Below, in pieces: positions 35,480 through 46,862 of a DNA stretch of 64,000 bases. The stretch spans positions 94,743,784 through 94,807,783 of the forward strand of contig NC_072893.1 of assembly GCF_027943255.1 (NCBI RefSeq), written 5' to 3'. A program made the translations under genes and the position numbers. Source of the stretch: Anastrepha obliqua (lineage: Eukaryota; Arthropoda; Insecta; Diptera; Tephritidae). Position 1 is the first letter of the stretch; the number at the start of each line of letters is the position of its first letter. The notes below the pieces were generated by a model that ran no database searches, was not told where the DNA came from, and saw only the letters and a list, made by a program, of their open reading frames with translations.

Positions 35480-35801
35480 TTTTTTTTTTTTTTTGGCGGG
35501 TACACTTCTGTTAGGTGCTTGGCCGAGCTCCTCCTCCTATTTGTGGTGTGCGTGTTGCTGTTGTTCCACAAATGGAGGGACCTAAAGTTTCAAGCCGACT
35601 CCGAACGGCAGATATTTTTATGAGGAGCTTTTTCATGGCAGAAATACACTCGGAGGTTTGTCATTGCCTGCCAAGGTGTGACCGCTATTAGAAAAATGTT
35701 TTTAATATATTAATTTTGCTTTCACCGAGATTCGAACCAACGATCTTTCTGTGAATTTCGAATGGTAATCACGCACCAACCCATTCGGCTACGGCGGCCG
35801 C
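35480..35801 (-). repeat. tRNA-derived SINE, copy 3, best preserved
   Basis: On the minus strand the copy starts at about 35801 with GGCGGCCGCCGTAGCCGAAT, where TAGCCGAATGGG fits an A box. GGTTCGAATCTC at 35738-35727 fits a B box. The body has CCATGAAAAAGCTCCTCAT and GGAGTCGGCTTGAAACTTT, and it ends in GTACCCGCC plus a 15-A tail (T run at 35480-35494). Complete promoter and tail suggest a fairly recent RNA polymerase III retrocopy. Confidence 0.88.
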
Positions 35802-36366
35802 CCATACCAAACTTTAATTAAAGTATTGAGAGTCTGGGACGTATTTTTTGTAAGTTTTCGTAAAAATGGTGCTCTTAGTGATATTGAAGACGGATCACAA
35901 CGGACATAGTGATATCGGATCCTAGCAATCTCTGTGAATCCCGTGATGAATCTGCAAATGTTCATGCACACAAAGCGAAAACAAAAACTGCTCTTGAAGA
36001 TGAATTAAACACATAGACCATCTAGACCAAGCACCTGTTCTTCGTAATGTTAATGTATTCCGACATTGGCATCTTTCCAATTTTTTTAATTTAAAAAAGT
36101 TGTGAGTGAGCTAGTGAGGCTAGTGAGCAATTATTTAGTTCAGCGGGTCAACTATAGATAACTTATAGACGTTCAAATAACTTAAGCATAGTACCAAGTT
36201 CGCGTTTGACGTGAAATGGCTGTCAAAATCCATACTAATTGCAATGCCATGAAATATGCGTGAAATTTTGTACGTATCTCACGGCAAAGTAGTACTCAGT
36301 TCACGCCGTAAAAATACCGCGCAACATTTCAGCAACATATTTTCTCACCTATTTAAAATGCAACTA

Positions 36367-37664
36367 CGAGGGGCGCCTTTTATATTTCTGGATTTGGCAA
36401 CCCTGGTGTTGCAATCTGGCAACTGACAGCTGTATTGCAAAGTTTGACATTTTTTGGCTTTTACGTACTCAGAACGTTTTGAAATACCAGCGCTATTTGT
36501 GTTGTTTACAGTAACTTAAAAGATTCATCTCGGTCCAAAAATGGAATTAAATCGTGAACATTTTCGTGCGATTATTTTTTACAACTTTCGACGTGGATTA
36601 CTCGTAACTCAGCAACATTGCATGGATGAACTTAATTCATTTTTTGGCGATGAAGCTCCATTAAGGACCAGTATTTATCGATGGTATGGTGAATTCAATC
36701 GTGGTCGTAGTTCACTCCAAGACGAATTTCGTGAAGGTCGTCCAAAATCAGTTGTTGTTCCGAAAACCATTGATGCTGTGCGCGAACTGATATTGCAAGA
36801 TCGTCATGTGACCTATCGTGAGATTGAGACAATCTTAGGCATTAGTGGGACCAGCATACATTCAATATTGCATAAACATTTGACTGTCAAAAAAGTGTGT
36901 TCGCGTTGGATCCCACACAATTTGTCAATCGCTCAAAAAAAGGATCGTGTCGATTGGTGGAAGGAAATGCTCAAAAAATACGATCGCGGGGCTTCGAAAC
37001 ACGTCTATGACATCGTGACAGGTGATGAATCATAGATTTACGCGTATGAGCCCGAAAGTAAACAGCAGTCGACTGTATGGGTGTTTCAAGATGAGCCAAA
37101 TCCAACAAAAGTTGTTCGCGCACGAAGCACTTCCAAGCAAATGGTCTCCTGTTTTTTCGGAAAAACTGGACATGTCGCAACCGTACCACTAGAACAACGC
37201 AGAACAGTAAATTCTGAGTGGTACACAACCATTTGTTTGCCAGTTGTCTTCCAAGAAATTAGGAAAACCAATCGCCAAAGACGGATCACTCTTCACCAGG
37301 ACAATGCGAGCTCTCACACATCGGCTCAAACAACTGCATTTTTGAGCACCCAAAACATCGAATTAATGGGTTATCCGCCGTATAGTCCTGACTTGGCACC
37401 GAATGACTTCTTTTTATTCCCGTACGTAAAAAACAAACTGAAAGGTCAACGTTTTTCGACACCTGACGAAGCGGTTGTGGCATTCAGAATGCATGTTTTG
37501 GAGGTACCTCAATCAGAGTGGCAAAAGTGCTTCGACAATTGGTTCAAATGCATGCAAAAGGGTATAGATCTTCATGGAGAATATTTTGAAAAACAATAAA
37601 GTGATTTTCGATGATTAAAATTTGTTTCTGTTCTCTAATCCCGACATATAAAAGGCACCCCTCG
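36367..37664 (+). mobile_element. Full-length mariner with one stop codon
   Basis: The ends CGAGGGGCGCCTTTTATAT (left) and ATATAAAAGGCACCCCTCG (right) are inverted repeats flanked by TA (36365-36366, 37665-37666). Length is 1298 bp. The only defect noticed in the gene is one TAG, so it is among the youngest insertions here. It lies between white and TMEM120. Confidence 0.93.
36541..37599 (+). pseudogene. mariner transposase, one nonsense codon
   Basis: ATG at 36541 (MELNREHFRAIIFYNFRRGL). Order: first HTH, SIYRWYGEFNRGRSSLQDEF, VTYREIETILGISGTSIHSI, WIPHNLSIAQKKDRVDWWKE, HVYDIVTGDES then TAG (37033-37035) then IYAYEPESKQQSTVW. It continues without a break: SKQMVSCFFGKTGHVATVPL, ITLHQDNASSHTSAQTT (second D), PPYSPDLAPNDFFLFPYVKN (third D, 34 residues on) and GIDLHGEYFEKQ-stop. 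The stop falls on the W of the conserved GDESWIY box, compatible with a TGG to TAG change. The rest is 352 codons long and resembles the mariner type found in many insects (often labelled SETMAR-like in gene sets). Confidence 0.93.
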
Positions 37665-37666
37665 TA

Positions 37667-38834
37667 TCATTTAAAACCGAGCGAAAACTGACAGTTAGTT
37701 TGCGAGTGAAGTGTCAGAGTTCGAATACTCCGAAGATATTGCATTTTTAAGCCAAACGTTTTCGCGAAGAGTTTAAGTAAAACTCCTTTATATTTTTTGT
37801 ATCAATAATTATGTGTTTGTATTAATTTATTTAAAAACAAAATTTGCCAGTTGCGATGTTCAAAATTTGAGGATTTTTCTCATTGCTGGCGGAATTTTAT
37901 GGCTGTGCAGGCTAGCTCCTTTTTTGCCATTTACTATAAAGCTTTTTAATTTTGAGTGCTGATTTTATGAATGTTATTCGAACTTATTAACGTTAATACA
38001 AAACTTTTTTGATTTATTTGTTTTTTCCTTTTCAGATTTTTTTGATCTTTTAAAAAATACTTATAAAATCAATATTTTATGAATAAAAATTCAAACTCTT
38101 AAATCTTGTATTTTATTTTTGAAACTTCAAATTTAATTTCAATGTTCCGCTTTGGTCTTGGCTTCGGTGTTTGCCCTAATATATATTTAATAATAACGAT
38201 CGAACACTATCTTGAACGCAGATGTTCAACCAAAAATGTTATTTCTATAAAACAATTTGTATTAATATAGTATCTGTAGATGGGTATGTATTAACATTCA
38301 ATAGATCCACCAAAAAGATCAAAGGACGACTAAATTGATAATCGCACCAATTTGCCTGAAAGCCAATGTAATAAAACCAATAAATTAATAAAAATGTTCG
38401 TGGATTTCGACAGTATACCGTACCTACGGTATACCGTAAAATAAACTGTGTGAGTAACTTCATACAAAGGTACGAAAAATGTAGATTAAACAAAAAGTTA
38501 TATGTAATTCAGTTTTCAATGAGTGTTACATTTCAGGCTAAATCGCCGCAATACAACAAATATTTGGTCACGCCGTAGAGGAATAATGGACACTTGGCAC
38601 TTAAAAATGTCAAAAAGTAAGGGGCTTTCAAGAGTGACACCTAAGTATGTCAATAATGAATAATTCCTAGACGGTTCTTTTTTATGTCTTCTTTGACATT
38701 TTTGAAGTAGACAGGTGTATAATTTCACATGATTGAATAACGCGTTCAAATTATTGAAACTTATTAAGAAAATGATCGACCTTTAAGAACAAAATAACAA
38801 AATAATTCGTGACTTATTGATGGAAATAATCGTC
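37667..38834. other. No recognisable gene
   Basis: AT-rich intergenic DNA between two transposon insertions. No open frame worth reporting. Confidence 0.45.
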
Positions 38835-39020
38835 CGAATGAGTAGGCAATTACCAAAAATTTCAAGAAGGTTATTCTGTCGAGGCTATAAAAAGAACTGA
38901 CAGACCAAAGCTAGCTGACCAGACTGTACGTTCTGTTGAGAATGTTGCTACTCTAGCGCAAAGTGTGGCTGAACAACCTTCAACATCGATATCTCCACGT
39001 TCATAACAATTAGTCATGAC
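38835..39020 (+). pseudogene. DD41D-type transposase, N-terminal HTH fragment
   Basis: The + strand reads FQEGYSVEAIKRTDRPKLAD then VENVATLAQSVAEQPSTSIS and PRS, equivalent to the linker and second helix-turn-helix of the DD41D transposases in this window (the 5.4-kb copy has ENIAAVAENVMEAASTS). Nothing of the catalytic part follows and no ends are visible. Confidence 0.6.
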
Positions 39021-39666
39021 GTGCTCATGATGGACATTAAAATTGTGTAATTTTTCACATATAATTGCTAAGATCCGTATTTTGAATAAAAATAGTGAGC
39101 CCTGAAGGAATCTAAATTTTTACTAGGCGTGTCTTTTGAAATACTCTTTATTTCAATGTGTAATTTACATCTGATCGTGTCGTCAAATCTCATACTGTTG
39201 TAATTCTGAAGCAAACATTCCGGAAATTTGATAATTGTAAGTCATTCAGTAAGAGCTTGTGGCGGATTGTATAATAGTTTCCTTCAAATATTGGGCAACG
39301 TTTATCTAGATTACTTTTCGAGATAACTCGATCCAGTCTTGACTAACGAACTATTCAAGATATACAACTTCAGCTCAAGTTTAATTCACTTCATTTATTT
39401 GTGTGTGTGTTTTTTTTTTGTTTGTAAAAATTTAAATAAAAGTTTCTGGCTAATGGAATTTAGTTCAGTTATAATTAAGTTGTCGGATGGTATTTAAACA
39501 AGTTTTATGAACAGCTCCACTATAAATTTAACCATACTGCTCTTCTCCTCTTCACCTCCTTGTGCACAAGTACACGCAGCTATAATAATAATTTAAATAT
39601 TTATTGGCACAATTCCCTTATACCGAATTTGTTTTGGACCTACATTTTATCTTAATTCCCTTTATA

Positions 39667-40026
39667 CAGGGTTGGCCATCTTAAACTGACCCATGTGATT
39701 ATTAAAAAAATATGGAAAAAGAAACATTTTTTTGTGTTTCATTGTGAAAAACATTTAATTTAGTTCAAGGAGATTCGTTTACATTACTTTTTGAATATGA
39801 TATCGCGCAAGTGGTCGCCCTTAGCTCGTATAGCGTAATGTGCCCGTTTTTCGGCGTTTTCCATAGTTTTGGCCAGCGTCTCGGCCGATATGGCGGCTAT
39901 TTCCCGTCGGATATTGGCCTTAAGTGCGCCTAGTGTCTTTGGCTTGTTGACGTAAGCCTTAGATTTCAAATTACAGTAAAAAGTTATAGGGTTACTCAAT
40001 GGGTCAGTTTAATATGGCCAACCCTG
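39667..40026 (-). mobile_element. Short DD41D derivative with TIRs
   Basis: Inverted ends CAGGGTTGGCCATCTTAAAC and GTTTAATATGGCCAACCCTG with TA on each side (39665-39666, 40027-40028). Of 360 bp, about 215 retain the C-terminal transposase sequence on the minus strand. A non-autonomous deletion product. Confidence 0.87.
39784..39999 (-). pseudogene. DD41D-type transposase C-terminal remnant
   Basis: It reads LKSKAYVNKPKTLGALKANI, REIAAISAETLAKTMENAEK and AIRAKGDHLRDIIFKK-stop. It is close to the C-terminus at 5580-5760 (LKSRAYVNKPQTLAAL, HLHDIIF), though the terminal repeats of the two elements differ. All catalytic residues are absent. Confidence 0.8.
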
Positions 40027-40029
40027 TAT

Positions 40030-41909
40030 AAAATTTTAAAAAAATGTTTGCTTCCTAGTCAAAGAAATAGTGAATTTTTAAAATTACTTGTATACAGAGG
40101 AAAGCCATTCGAAATTAACGCAATACTAACTACCCCCTTAGAGATGAATGGTTAATCGATTGTTGTTACAGACGGGGGTTATGTGGTCAAAAGTACTACA
40201 TACTAGTGCACCAATGCGAACTGATATAAAAATCAAAAATTTCTATACCATAAATATAGACTATGATTACATAGCTTTAAACAAACTGTGCTTTAAATTA
40301 ATATGACTTTTTTATACCCTTTTGTGAATTTACGAATTGCTTTTATACTCATAAAAAGCACCGTTAGATAATAGATAAAGAGAAGATTACATTATATTCT
40401 ATAACCTCAAAATTTCTTCCATTTCCATTCAAGCATTGCAAGCATTCAAGTTTCGCAGCTGGGTTTTTAATTCACCACGATGGGGCGTACAAGCAAACAA
40501 TTCACCACGAAACCAGGTGTTGTAAAATGTGTATCTGACAGCACAACAAGCAACTGAAACAGCAACAGCAACAGCTGTCAACAAAGCAAAGCGAAAACTG
40601 AATAGAAACAAAGAAAACGAAAGAAACAGAAAGCGCCGAAATCACCGGTGTGAGCATTTTTCGAAGGAAATTTAGTAAGAAAATCGATTAACCAGAAAAG
40701 CAGCGTTAAAAATTTACGTGAATCAAGCCCGCAAACTAATAAATAAATATTTATGCAATTGTGGAAAGTGTAAACAATTCAGTGGATGCGGAGGCAACTA
40801 AAAAAGACGCAATAGGAGAATGACTGGTCTTTTTTCTGCTGTCGTGGCTGAGTGTGGGCACGCGTCGTGTGTGTGTGGCGGCTAACAATAGTATACGCCT
40901 TGATAGTACAGAAGCTTTTGCTTTAAAAGTTTAAACAATACAAATGCGCTCTGCGTTGCTTTTTTATAAAAAAATTAATTCAATCAAAAACCATTTAGTG
41001 TCGAGCACGGTGAGTGGCGTGAGTATATGAAGAGGTAGACGATGGCAGTACGAGCGTAATCGCTCCATATGCTTTTATGTGGGACCAAAAATTGAGAAAA
41101 TAATTCAATATCACTATTTCATTCCGCTGAAATATCAATTGTGTTGAAGTATTCCAAGCAAACAGTTAAAGAAGCGGTGCGTCTAAGGCCGAACGCTAGA
41201 CGCTGTCGGAATAGCGAAGTTATTCGGAACTAAACAAAATTTAATTTTTTCATTAAGTCCATGTAAGTTTTTTTGCATTTATGACAATTTCGTGTGCGGT
41301 CTCCCAGTGGACAGAAATGAATCGTGCGTAAAAACATATCGGCGTGTGTTAAATTTAGTGGCGATATAATTGTTTCAGCGTCATATTAGTTGACAGTAGC
41401 ATATTCGTTCGTATATATTTTACTCCCCTTTCCCATTCCCGCGTCCTTTACCATAGCTAACTGCGCGCTATTTTCGTGTGATTGCATGTGTGTCGACATT
41501 TTTCTCTCTAGGCAGTTCGTTGACTTCTTTTTAACGGGTTTCAACCATTTCAATATAGTGTTTCTTGTTGTTGATGTTTGATTTTGTTCATGTCCTTTTC
41601 GTTGTTTTACTACCAAAATTGTTAATGTAAAACCGTGAAAGGTAAATTTAAAACAAATATTCCCCACTGCTTCACTGGCTGCTAGGTAAATAGCTCCACC
41701 GCTAACCAGCTGATTTTGCTTGGCCAATCATCATATCTGTGAACTGTAAACAAATCGTAATTACCAAGGGCACCCACTTCTTATTTTGCTTTATTGCAAA
41801 AAGTCATCATCTCTTTCTTTTACACCGTTTCCTGTTTAGTGTCGGTCGAGTCACATTGATTCCAAAGTGGTGGATTAACATAAACGGCGCGTGCAAGGAC
41901 AACAACAAT
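40030..41909 (+). promoter_or_regulatory. Probable promoter and 5' UTR region of TMEM120
   Basis: This stretch upstream of the TMEM120 start is less AT-rich around 40500-41240 and includes a CAG-rich run near 40555. A good donor (AT|GTAAGTTT) at 41262/41263 and an acceptor (CCGTTTCCTGTTTAG, ending 41839) could remove a 577-bp intron from the 5' UTR and join a leader to the exon holding the ATG at 41910. This is inference from splice-site shape only; no transcription start was fixed. Confidence 0.35.
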
Positions 41910-41972
41910 ATGAATATCGACACATTGCGAAACGAGTGGGACGAACTCACCAAAGATTACGTTGAATTGGAG
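41910..41972 (+). CDS. TMEM120 homologue, coding exon 1
   Basis: ATG at 41910 opens 21 codons, MNIDTLRNEWDELTKDYVEL plus E, ending exactly at a GAG|GTAAGT donor. Drosophila CG32795 (Transmembrane protein 120 homologue) begins almost identically as I remember it. TMEM120 proteins have an N-terminal coiled coil and six membrane helices in the endoplasmic reticulum and nuclear envelope, with a fold like the fatty-acid elongases; their exact reaction is unsettled. Only the start of the coiled coil is encoded here. The gene is on the same strand as white, about 6.6 kb downstream. Confidence 0.88.
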
Positions 41973-42452
41973 GTAAGTGAGAACTAGAATAAGACAACTG
42001 TTGCATTTTGCTGAGAAGATAAAGAGTTTCACCTTATTAATTTTAATTGATTGTGGGCATATGGATTTGCCGACATTCAACCTCAGTGCATACTGAAATA
42101 TTAAATATTTAATCACAGTATTCAAAATGTGTTTGACAGCCGGCAATGTTTGCCATCAAAGGCGTCGTTTCTGATTTTGATAAATTTTATTACTATTTTT
42201 CATTGTTGCCCTTACCATTTTTCGCTTAAATTGTATTCGAAAAATGGTATATTATTATTAAGGAATTAAATACGTTCTTAAATAACAGATCTTCATTCAA
42301 GACTTAATTGTTCCGTATGAGATTGTTTATGAATTTAACAAACTTTTAATGAATATTAAAGTACTTTAGATCGATGAAACAAAGGGGTTACCACTCAGGG
42401 TAACTGACCTAAAAATGTGAAAGCGACTACAGAACTCAAAAGGCATAAGAAC

Positions 42453-42725
42453 ATATCGTCCCCTTAGTATTAAAATAGCCTATAAATTTTTTGATGTTTT
42501 GAGAAAATGAGTTTCAAACTTTTTGTCGAAAGTAGCTCTCACTCAAATCTCCTTATGTCTCTAAATATTTATTATTTTTTGGCTGACGTTTTGACCCACT
42601 TTGTGGAACTAGAATTTGACAAAATTTTGACCACATATAAAATCGACGATGGAGAATCCAAAAATTCAATAAAAAAATAATAGCCTATGAGCACATAGGC
42701 TATTGTTATACTAAGGGGACGATAT
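42453..42725. mobile_element. MITE with 5-bp target duplication, TMEM120 intron 1
   Basis: The ends ATATCGTCCCCTTAGTAT and ATACTAAGGGGACGATAT are perfect inverted repeats, extended by imperfect ATAGCCTAT pairing. AGAAC is directly repeated at 42448-42452 and 42726-42730. A small inner stem (TAGCCTATGAGCACATAGGC) lies near the right end. There is no coding capacity. The superfamily is not assigned. Confidence 0.85.
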
Positions 42726-43349
42726 AGAACTCTCCAGACTTGAATAATGACTTATTGCCTTTGAAAATCAGATTACAAATAACAAACATGGGATGGAAAT
42801 TCCATTTCGGCGGTTTTTGGAAGAATAAAAAAAATTTTTTTATGGCGCTGAAATCTCAACATTAGCCTATGATTGCAAAAAATTAAAATGACACAATATT
42901 TTGTTTAAGTATATAGTAAAATATAACTTCATATAAATTATGTGCCCGAAAAAACTGGTCGATTTTAATATTATTAATTTTTTTTATATTATAAGCGAAG
43001 AGATTTAATTTTGATTTAATTCCTTATAAAAGCGTACACAGAATATTTACTGGAGACTTTTTGAGTTTTATCGGCTGTGTTATAATAATTTCCTAATAAT
43101 GGCCCTTATTATGAGCAACATTCGATCTTCGACTATAGTCGAAAGTGCTGATCGAACGAATTTTCATTTGGTATTATGGTGCTCATTCGTTGAAGGATAG
43201 GACTATTGAGAATTTCGATCGCTCGACGCATTTACAATAGATAATTTTTCTCAGCTGATACAGCAAATCAAAATAAAAGAAAAACCGATTTTGTTGAAAT
43301 TCTTTGCTAACAACATTTTTAAAAGTTAAAAAAAGTATTTTTTGTGAAA

Positions 43350-43888
43350 ATGAGTACAACGGAGTTGTGGTTCGACGATTTATCGGACGATGAAAGATTA
43401 GCGGAACTAATATAGCTAGAAGTAGAAAACAGTTGAGGGGCGCATCCAACCCCCTAGAAGTGGCTTCCACTGAGTACGTTTAGAATTTTCAAAATGTGTT
43501 GACGTACTTAATATTACAGAAATTTCTTTACAGATTTTTAAAGAACTTTAGATCATCTAAAGAGGCGTTTATGAACCTACTGTCCAGTACAGAAAACCAG
43601 TTGCAGCAGTGCACCCGAGCCAAATCCATTCCAAATATGTTAAAGCTAGCCACAGTTCTGCGATTTTATGCTCAGGGATCGTACCAATTGAGTATTGGTA
43701 ATGAAGGTATGCTAGGACTTGCTCAACCCACTGTGTCTGTTGTGCTATCGGAAATAATAGATGTCCTGGAAAATTATATGTGCCAAAGATGGATACAATT
43801 TAGTAGTACAGAGGCTGATCTGCAACAAAGAAAAGCACATTTTTATAACAAATACAGCATAAGAAATGAAATTCTTAGAATATTATAG
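43350..43888 (+). pseudogene. Harbinger-type transposase, N-terminal part
   Basis: ATG at 43350 (MSTTELWFDDLSDDERLAEL, then stops) leads to a broken region and then an open frame containing FLKNFRSSKEAFMNLLSSTE, LKLATVLRFYAQGSYQLSIG and GMLGLAQPTVSVVLSEIIDV. These are hallmarks of the N-terminal helical region of HARBI1-like transposases (RF.ATGSFQ, G.SQPTVS). All of the DDE catalytic domain (about 200 residues) is missing; the frame ends at 43888. The remaining protein could at most bind DNA. Confidence 0.8.
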
Positions 43889-43967
43889 AAAAATCTACAA
43901 AGTATTAAATAGAAACCTTTACGCCACAGTTTCTGTTTTATTTTTGTTATAAATTTTCTTTATTCAA

Positions 43968-44279
43968 TTATTCGTCATTCGAAAAAAATATGTATTTCAG
44001 TTCCTCTACGTATTTCAGCCCATACCTGCCAAGGGAAAATAAAAATCTATTTCTATAAACATCACAAAAAAAACCATTATTAACCTTAATCCATTTTGCT
44101 GCCGTTCTAACTGGTGGTCTCAAGCAATTCAGCTCCGTTGTAAATTCCTCCCATTTTTTTGCTGCTTGAACTTTGGTGCAAATCCCTTTTGCGAATTGTG
44201 GATTCTCTTCCATTAATGAAACTAGCCTTTCTAATTGCTGTTTGGTACTCACGACTTTCGACCTGCATAAAATTAACAA
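43968..44279 (-). pseudogene. Harbinger-associated Myb/SANT-like protein, partial
   Basis: It reads STKQQLERLVSLMEENPQFA, KWEEFTTELNCLRPPVRTA and AKWIKV, a trihelix/MADF-like DNA-binding fold with spaced aromatic residues. PIF/Harbinger elements carry such a second gene, whose product helps the transposase enter the nucleus and bind the ends. After KWIKV the frame turns into NNGFFCDVYRNRF, unlike the family's usual WSDYK continuation, so the C-terminal part is probably lost. An upstream ATG could be at 44279 or a little beyond. Confidence 0.65.
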
Positions 44280-44530
44280 AATTAGTACTATATTACTTAC
44301 TATATTTGGTTACTATAAAACAATAAATAATCGCAAACAACTTACATTTTAGCAAGTTTACCCACAATACGCAACACAATCGAAAGCAAAATTGCATTCG
44401 ACTCTAAATTCAGTATTCAACGAAAATTTGGACAGGGCTGCACCGCTCATAATACCAAATTGACATTCGATTTTCGATCTTCGACAACCAACGAATATCG
44501 AAGATCGAATCTAACTCATAATAGGGGCCA

Positions 44531-45429
44531 ATATAATAGGACTGGGCTCTGAATAATTTTGAGGATTTGCTACTTTAAGGACAAGAGTCATCCTATTGTC
44601 GTGGTACCACTTTAAACCCATGTTTATGTAAAGCAAATATCGTCGTGACAATTATCGTTTCTATAAACTTTTAGTAAACAAATTGCTTTGTTTATTCTAC
44701 TAGTGCCCAAAAAGGGTTCACTTTTAGTCTTATTGGCATTTGACCTGCCAAACTAGAATTTGTTTAGGAAATTAGTTGAGCTTTTAGGTTTTACATTTCC
44801 AGATTCCACTTTCTACCACCATCCGCTATTCGTTTCAGTGACAATTGGCGCTTGTACGGTTTAAATACAATATCCACCAAGGAATTTGTCATTTTCAGTT
44901 CTTTAGTGATCGTCAAGAGGAAGGTCTGGATTTTCGAGTTTTTTACGCAAAATTAACTCACAATTACGTTTTTTCATTGCTAGCAGAATTAATGGTGGAA
45001 TAACATCGCCAATAAAATAAGCACATCGTGTTACTTTCAATTTAGAATTTGTCGAGATACACACATTTTCGTGCGACCTCTTTTTTCAACCATATAAATA
45101 CATCTGTATAAGCATAACACATAAAATATGTACCTGTATTATAAAAACAAAGATGAAACCAACTCTAAACTAAATAAAGTTGATCTCACAAGTGAGGTTA
45201 GCAAAGTCACTTGGTTCGACCAGTGAAAGAAAAAGGCAAAATCTCATTTTCAATTTTGCAATTTGCTTCTTATGCTAAGAAAATAAATATGCAAGTAGCG
45301 CAAAAAACTTCCGGTTTAGAAAATATGCAAATATAAAATATTAAATCAAACGCGGTCTTCACTGATACAAAGACTCGATGAAATATTTAACATCAGCAAA
45401 AAATGTTTTCACCTTAAGTATTAAAGAAA
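44531..45429. other. No gene seen (TMEM120 intron 1)
   Basis: AT-rich intron DNA without recognisable repeats or frames. Confidence 0.45.
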
Positions 45430-46204
45430 TAACACTGTGCGACAGTGAAATTATACTTTTATGGAGACCTAGTTCAACTTGTAGGTATAGTAAAACTAAG
45501 AAAAATGGTATAGGAGAAATTTCAAATACACCCCCAAAATCTCATTTTATGGCCATAAAACCGTTTTTCAGTAGGTTGATGTGAAGAATAACTCCTAACT
45601 TCGCCAATTTCCATCCGATTTCGAATTTGCTTTTTTAGTTCGAAAAAGCAAAAACAAGCCTTTTTGACAGTGTGTTGACATTTTTTCTGAAATGACAACT
45701 GACGAGACTGTAGACGGAAGTATTTGGAATTTTTTTTATTTTTTCTCTATTTTTTCAACTTTGACGTAATTTTTACGATATTATCCGATATTGAGGATTT
45801 TTTTTAGTACCCTACTATTATAGTAAATTTAATTTTGCGTCAAAAGAGCTATATTTGACTGTAATTGAATTAAAATTAATAGAGTTGTGTGAGTTTTAAG
45901 ATTTTTTTTTTGTACTAATTTGGTATGTAGGCTTAACTTACGCTAAATGGGAATAAGGACGTGTTTTGATGCGTTATTATAGATACGTAATATTTATTGG
46001 AGTGTATATGTATACATAAGAGTACACTGTACTGCATACAACAGAACTGGTTAGAACTTACGAAAATATCTGACATATTATAGCACTTTTTTTTTCAATA
46101 GAAATATGAAAAAGCTCCCAAGTGTACCAAAGTTCACACTGTACATTGATTAACAAAATAAGTTTGTTATTATAATTTAACCTTATTAAAACGTCAAAGT
46201 TTTA

Positions 46205-46672
46205 TTGTTTGTTTCATTGAAATTCAAGAGATATAAATCAAAACCTTGCCAGAAAAGTCGAATTTCTCAATATTCTCCGATGATATGGCATCATCAGCCT
46301 TATCATAAACCAGATGATTGTTATTTTTGTAAAACGGACGTAAACGGCCATCATTATAAAACTCGAAAGCACATAAAGTATGCTGATGTTGCAACTGTTA
46401 AGAACCCCGTAGTCTTGGACGATATGATTGACTCAACTGCAGGTCATGAACTGAAGGAAGTTCAACTCATTGCTGATGATGATCAAACTGATAACAATAA
46501 ACCTGATGATGAAGAGTCCTCTCCGTCTGGTTCTAAGTCTTCAGAACGACACATTGTATCAAATTCAGATTTTCAGGATCTTTCTCGTGATTTACTTCTA
46601 TCGGGAAGACAATCTGAAACGCTCGCTTCTCGATTTAAGCAATGGAATTTAGTTGATGACGACTTAAGATGA
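46205..46672 (+). pseudogene. Transposase-like protein of long-TIR element A, N-terminal remnant
   Basis: It contains MIWHHQPYHKPDDCYFCKTD, VNGHHYKTRKHIKYADVATV and an acidic middle (DDDQTDNNKPDDEESSPSGS), then FQDLSRDLLLSGRQSETLAS with RFKQWNLV. The same order is found in element B: MKWREPTCHSTDCYICTTKV, then LTDWIRDLELSKEKAELHAP with RMQQFKFV. The C-x2-C with nearby H suggests a small zinc-binding N-terminal domain. The catalytic two-thirds are missing; the frame ends at 46672. The first residues before MIWHH are probably not original. Confidence 0.75.
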
Positions 46673-46800
46673 ATGATGATGATCGAATTTCTTACAGAGA
46701 AGTATTCAAAACTGATGAAGTGAATGACAAATGTACCGTACCATACTAAACTCCAAAGGGGCGTTTCCAATGCATTTTTAAGTTTGGAACCAGTTCCGTT

Positions 46801-46862
46801 GTGTACTGCACCGTACCGCACCGTACCGCACCGTACCATACCGTACAGTGCTGCACTGCACA
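46801..46862. repeat. ACCGTACCGC-type tandem repeat inside element A
   Basis: GCACCGTACC occurs about four times with a variant ACCATACCGTAC, followed by TGCTGCACTGCAC. It is the GC-richest patch in this part of the intron and lies between the coding remnant and the right arm of element A. Confidence 0.7.

Larger units (their letters stand above)
43100..44530. mobile_element. PIF/Harbinger-like element, internally deleted
   Basis: The ends TGGCCCTTATTATGAGCAAC and, inverted, TGGCCCCTATTATGAGTTAG match; similarity continues inwards (ATTCGATCTTCGA, TTTGGTATTATG) for roughly 100 bp. A TAA precedes the left end, but the right flank reads ATA, so the expected 3-bp duplication is not intact. Inside are the two gene types PIF/Harbinger elements carry: a transposase (+) and a Myb/SANT-like DNA-binding protein (-), tail to tail. 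Confidence 0.82.

Noticed and set aside
35727..35796. tRNA-like promoter boxes suggesting a tRNA gene
   Set aside because: No cloverleaf can be completed. The boxes belong to the head of a SINE with a body and A tail.
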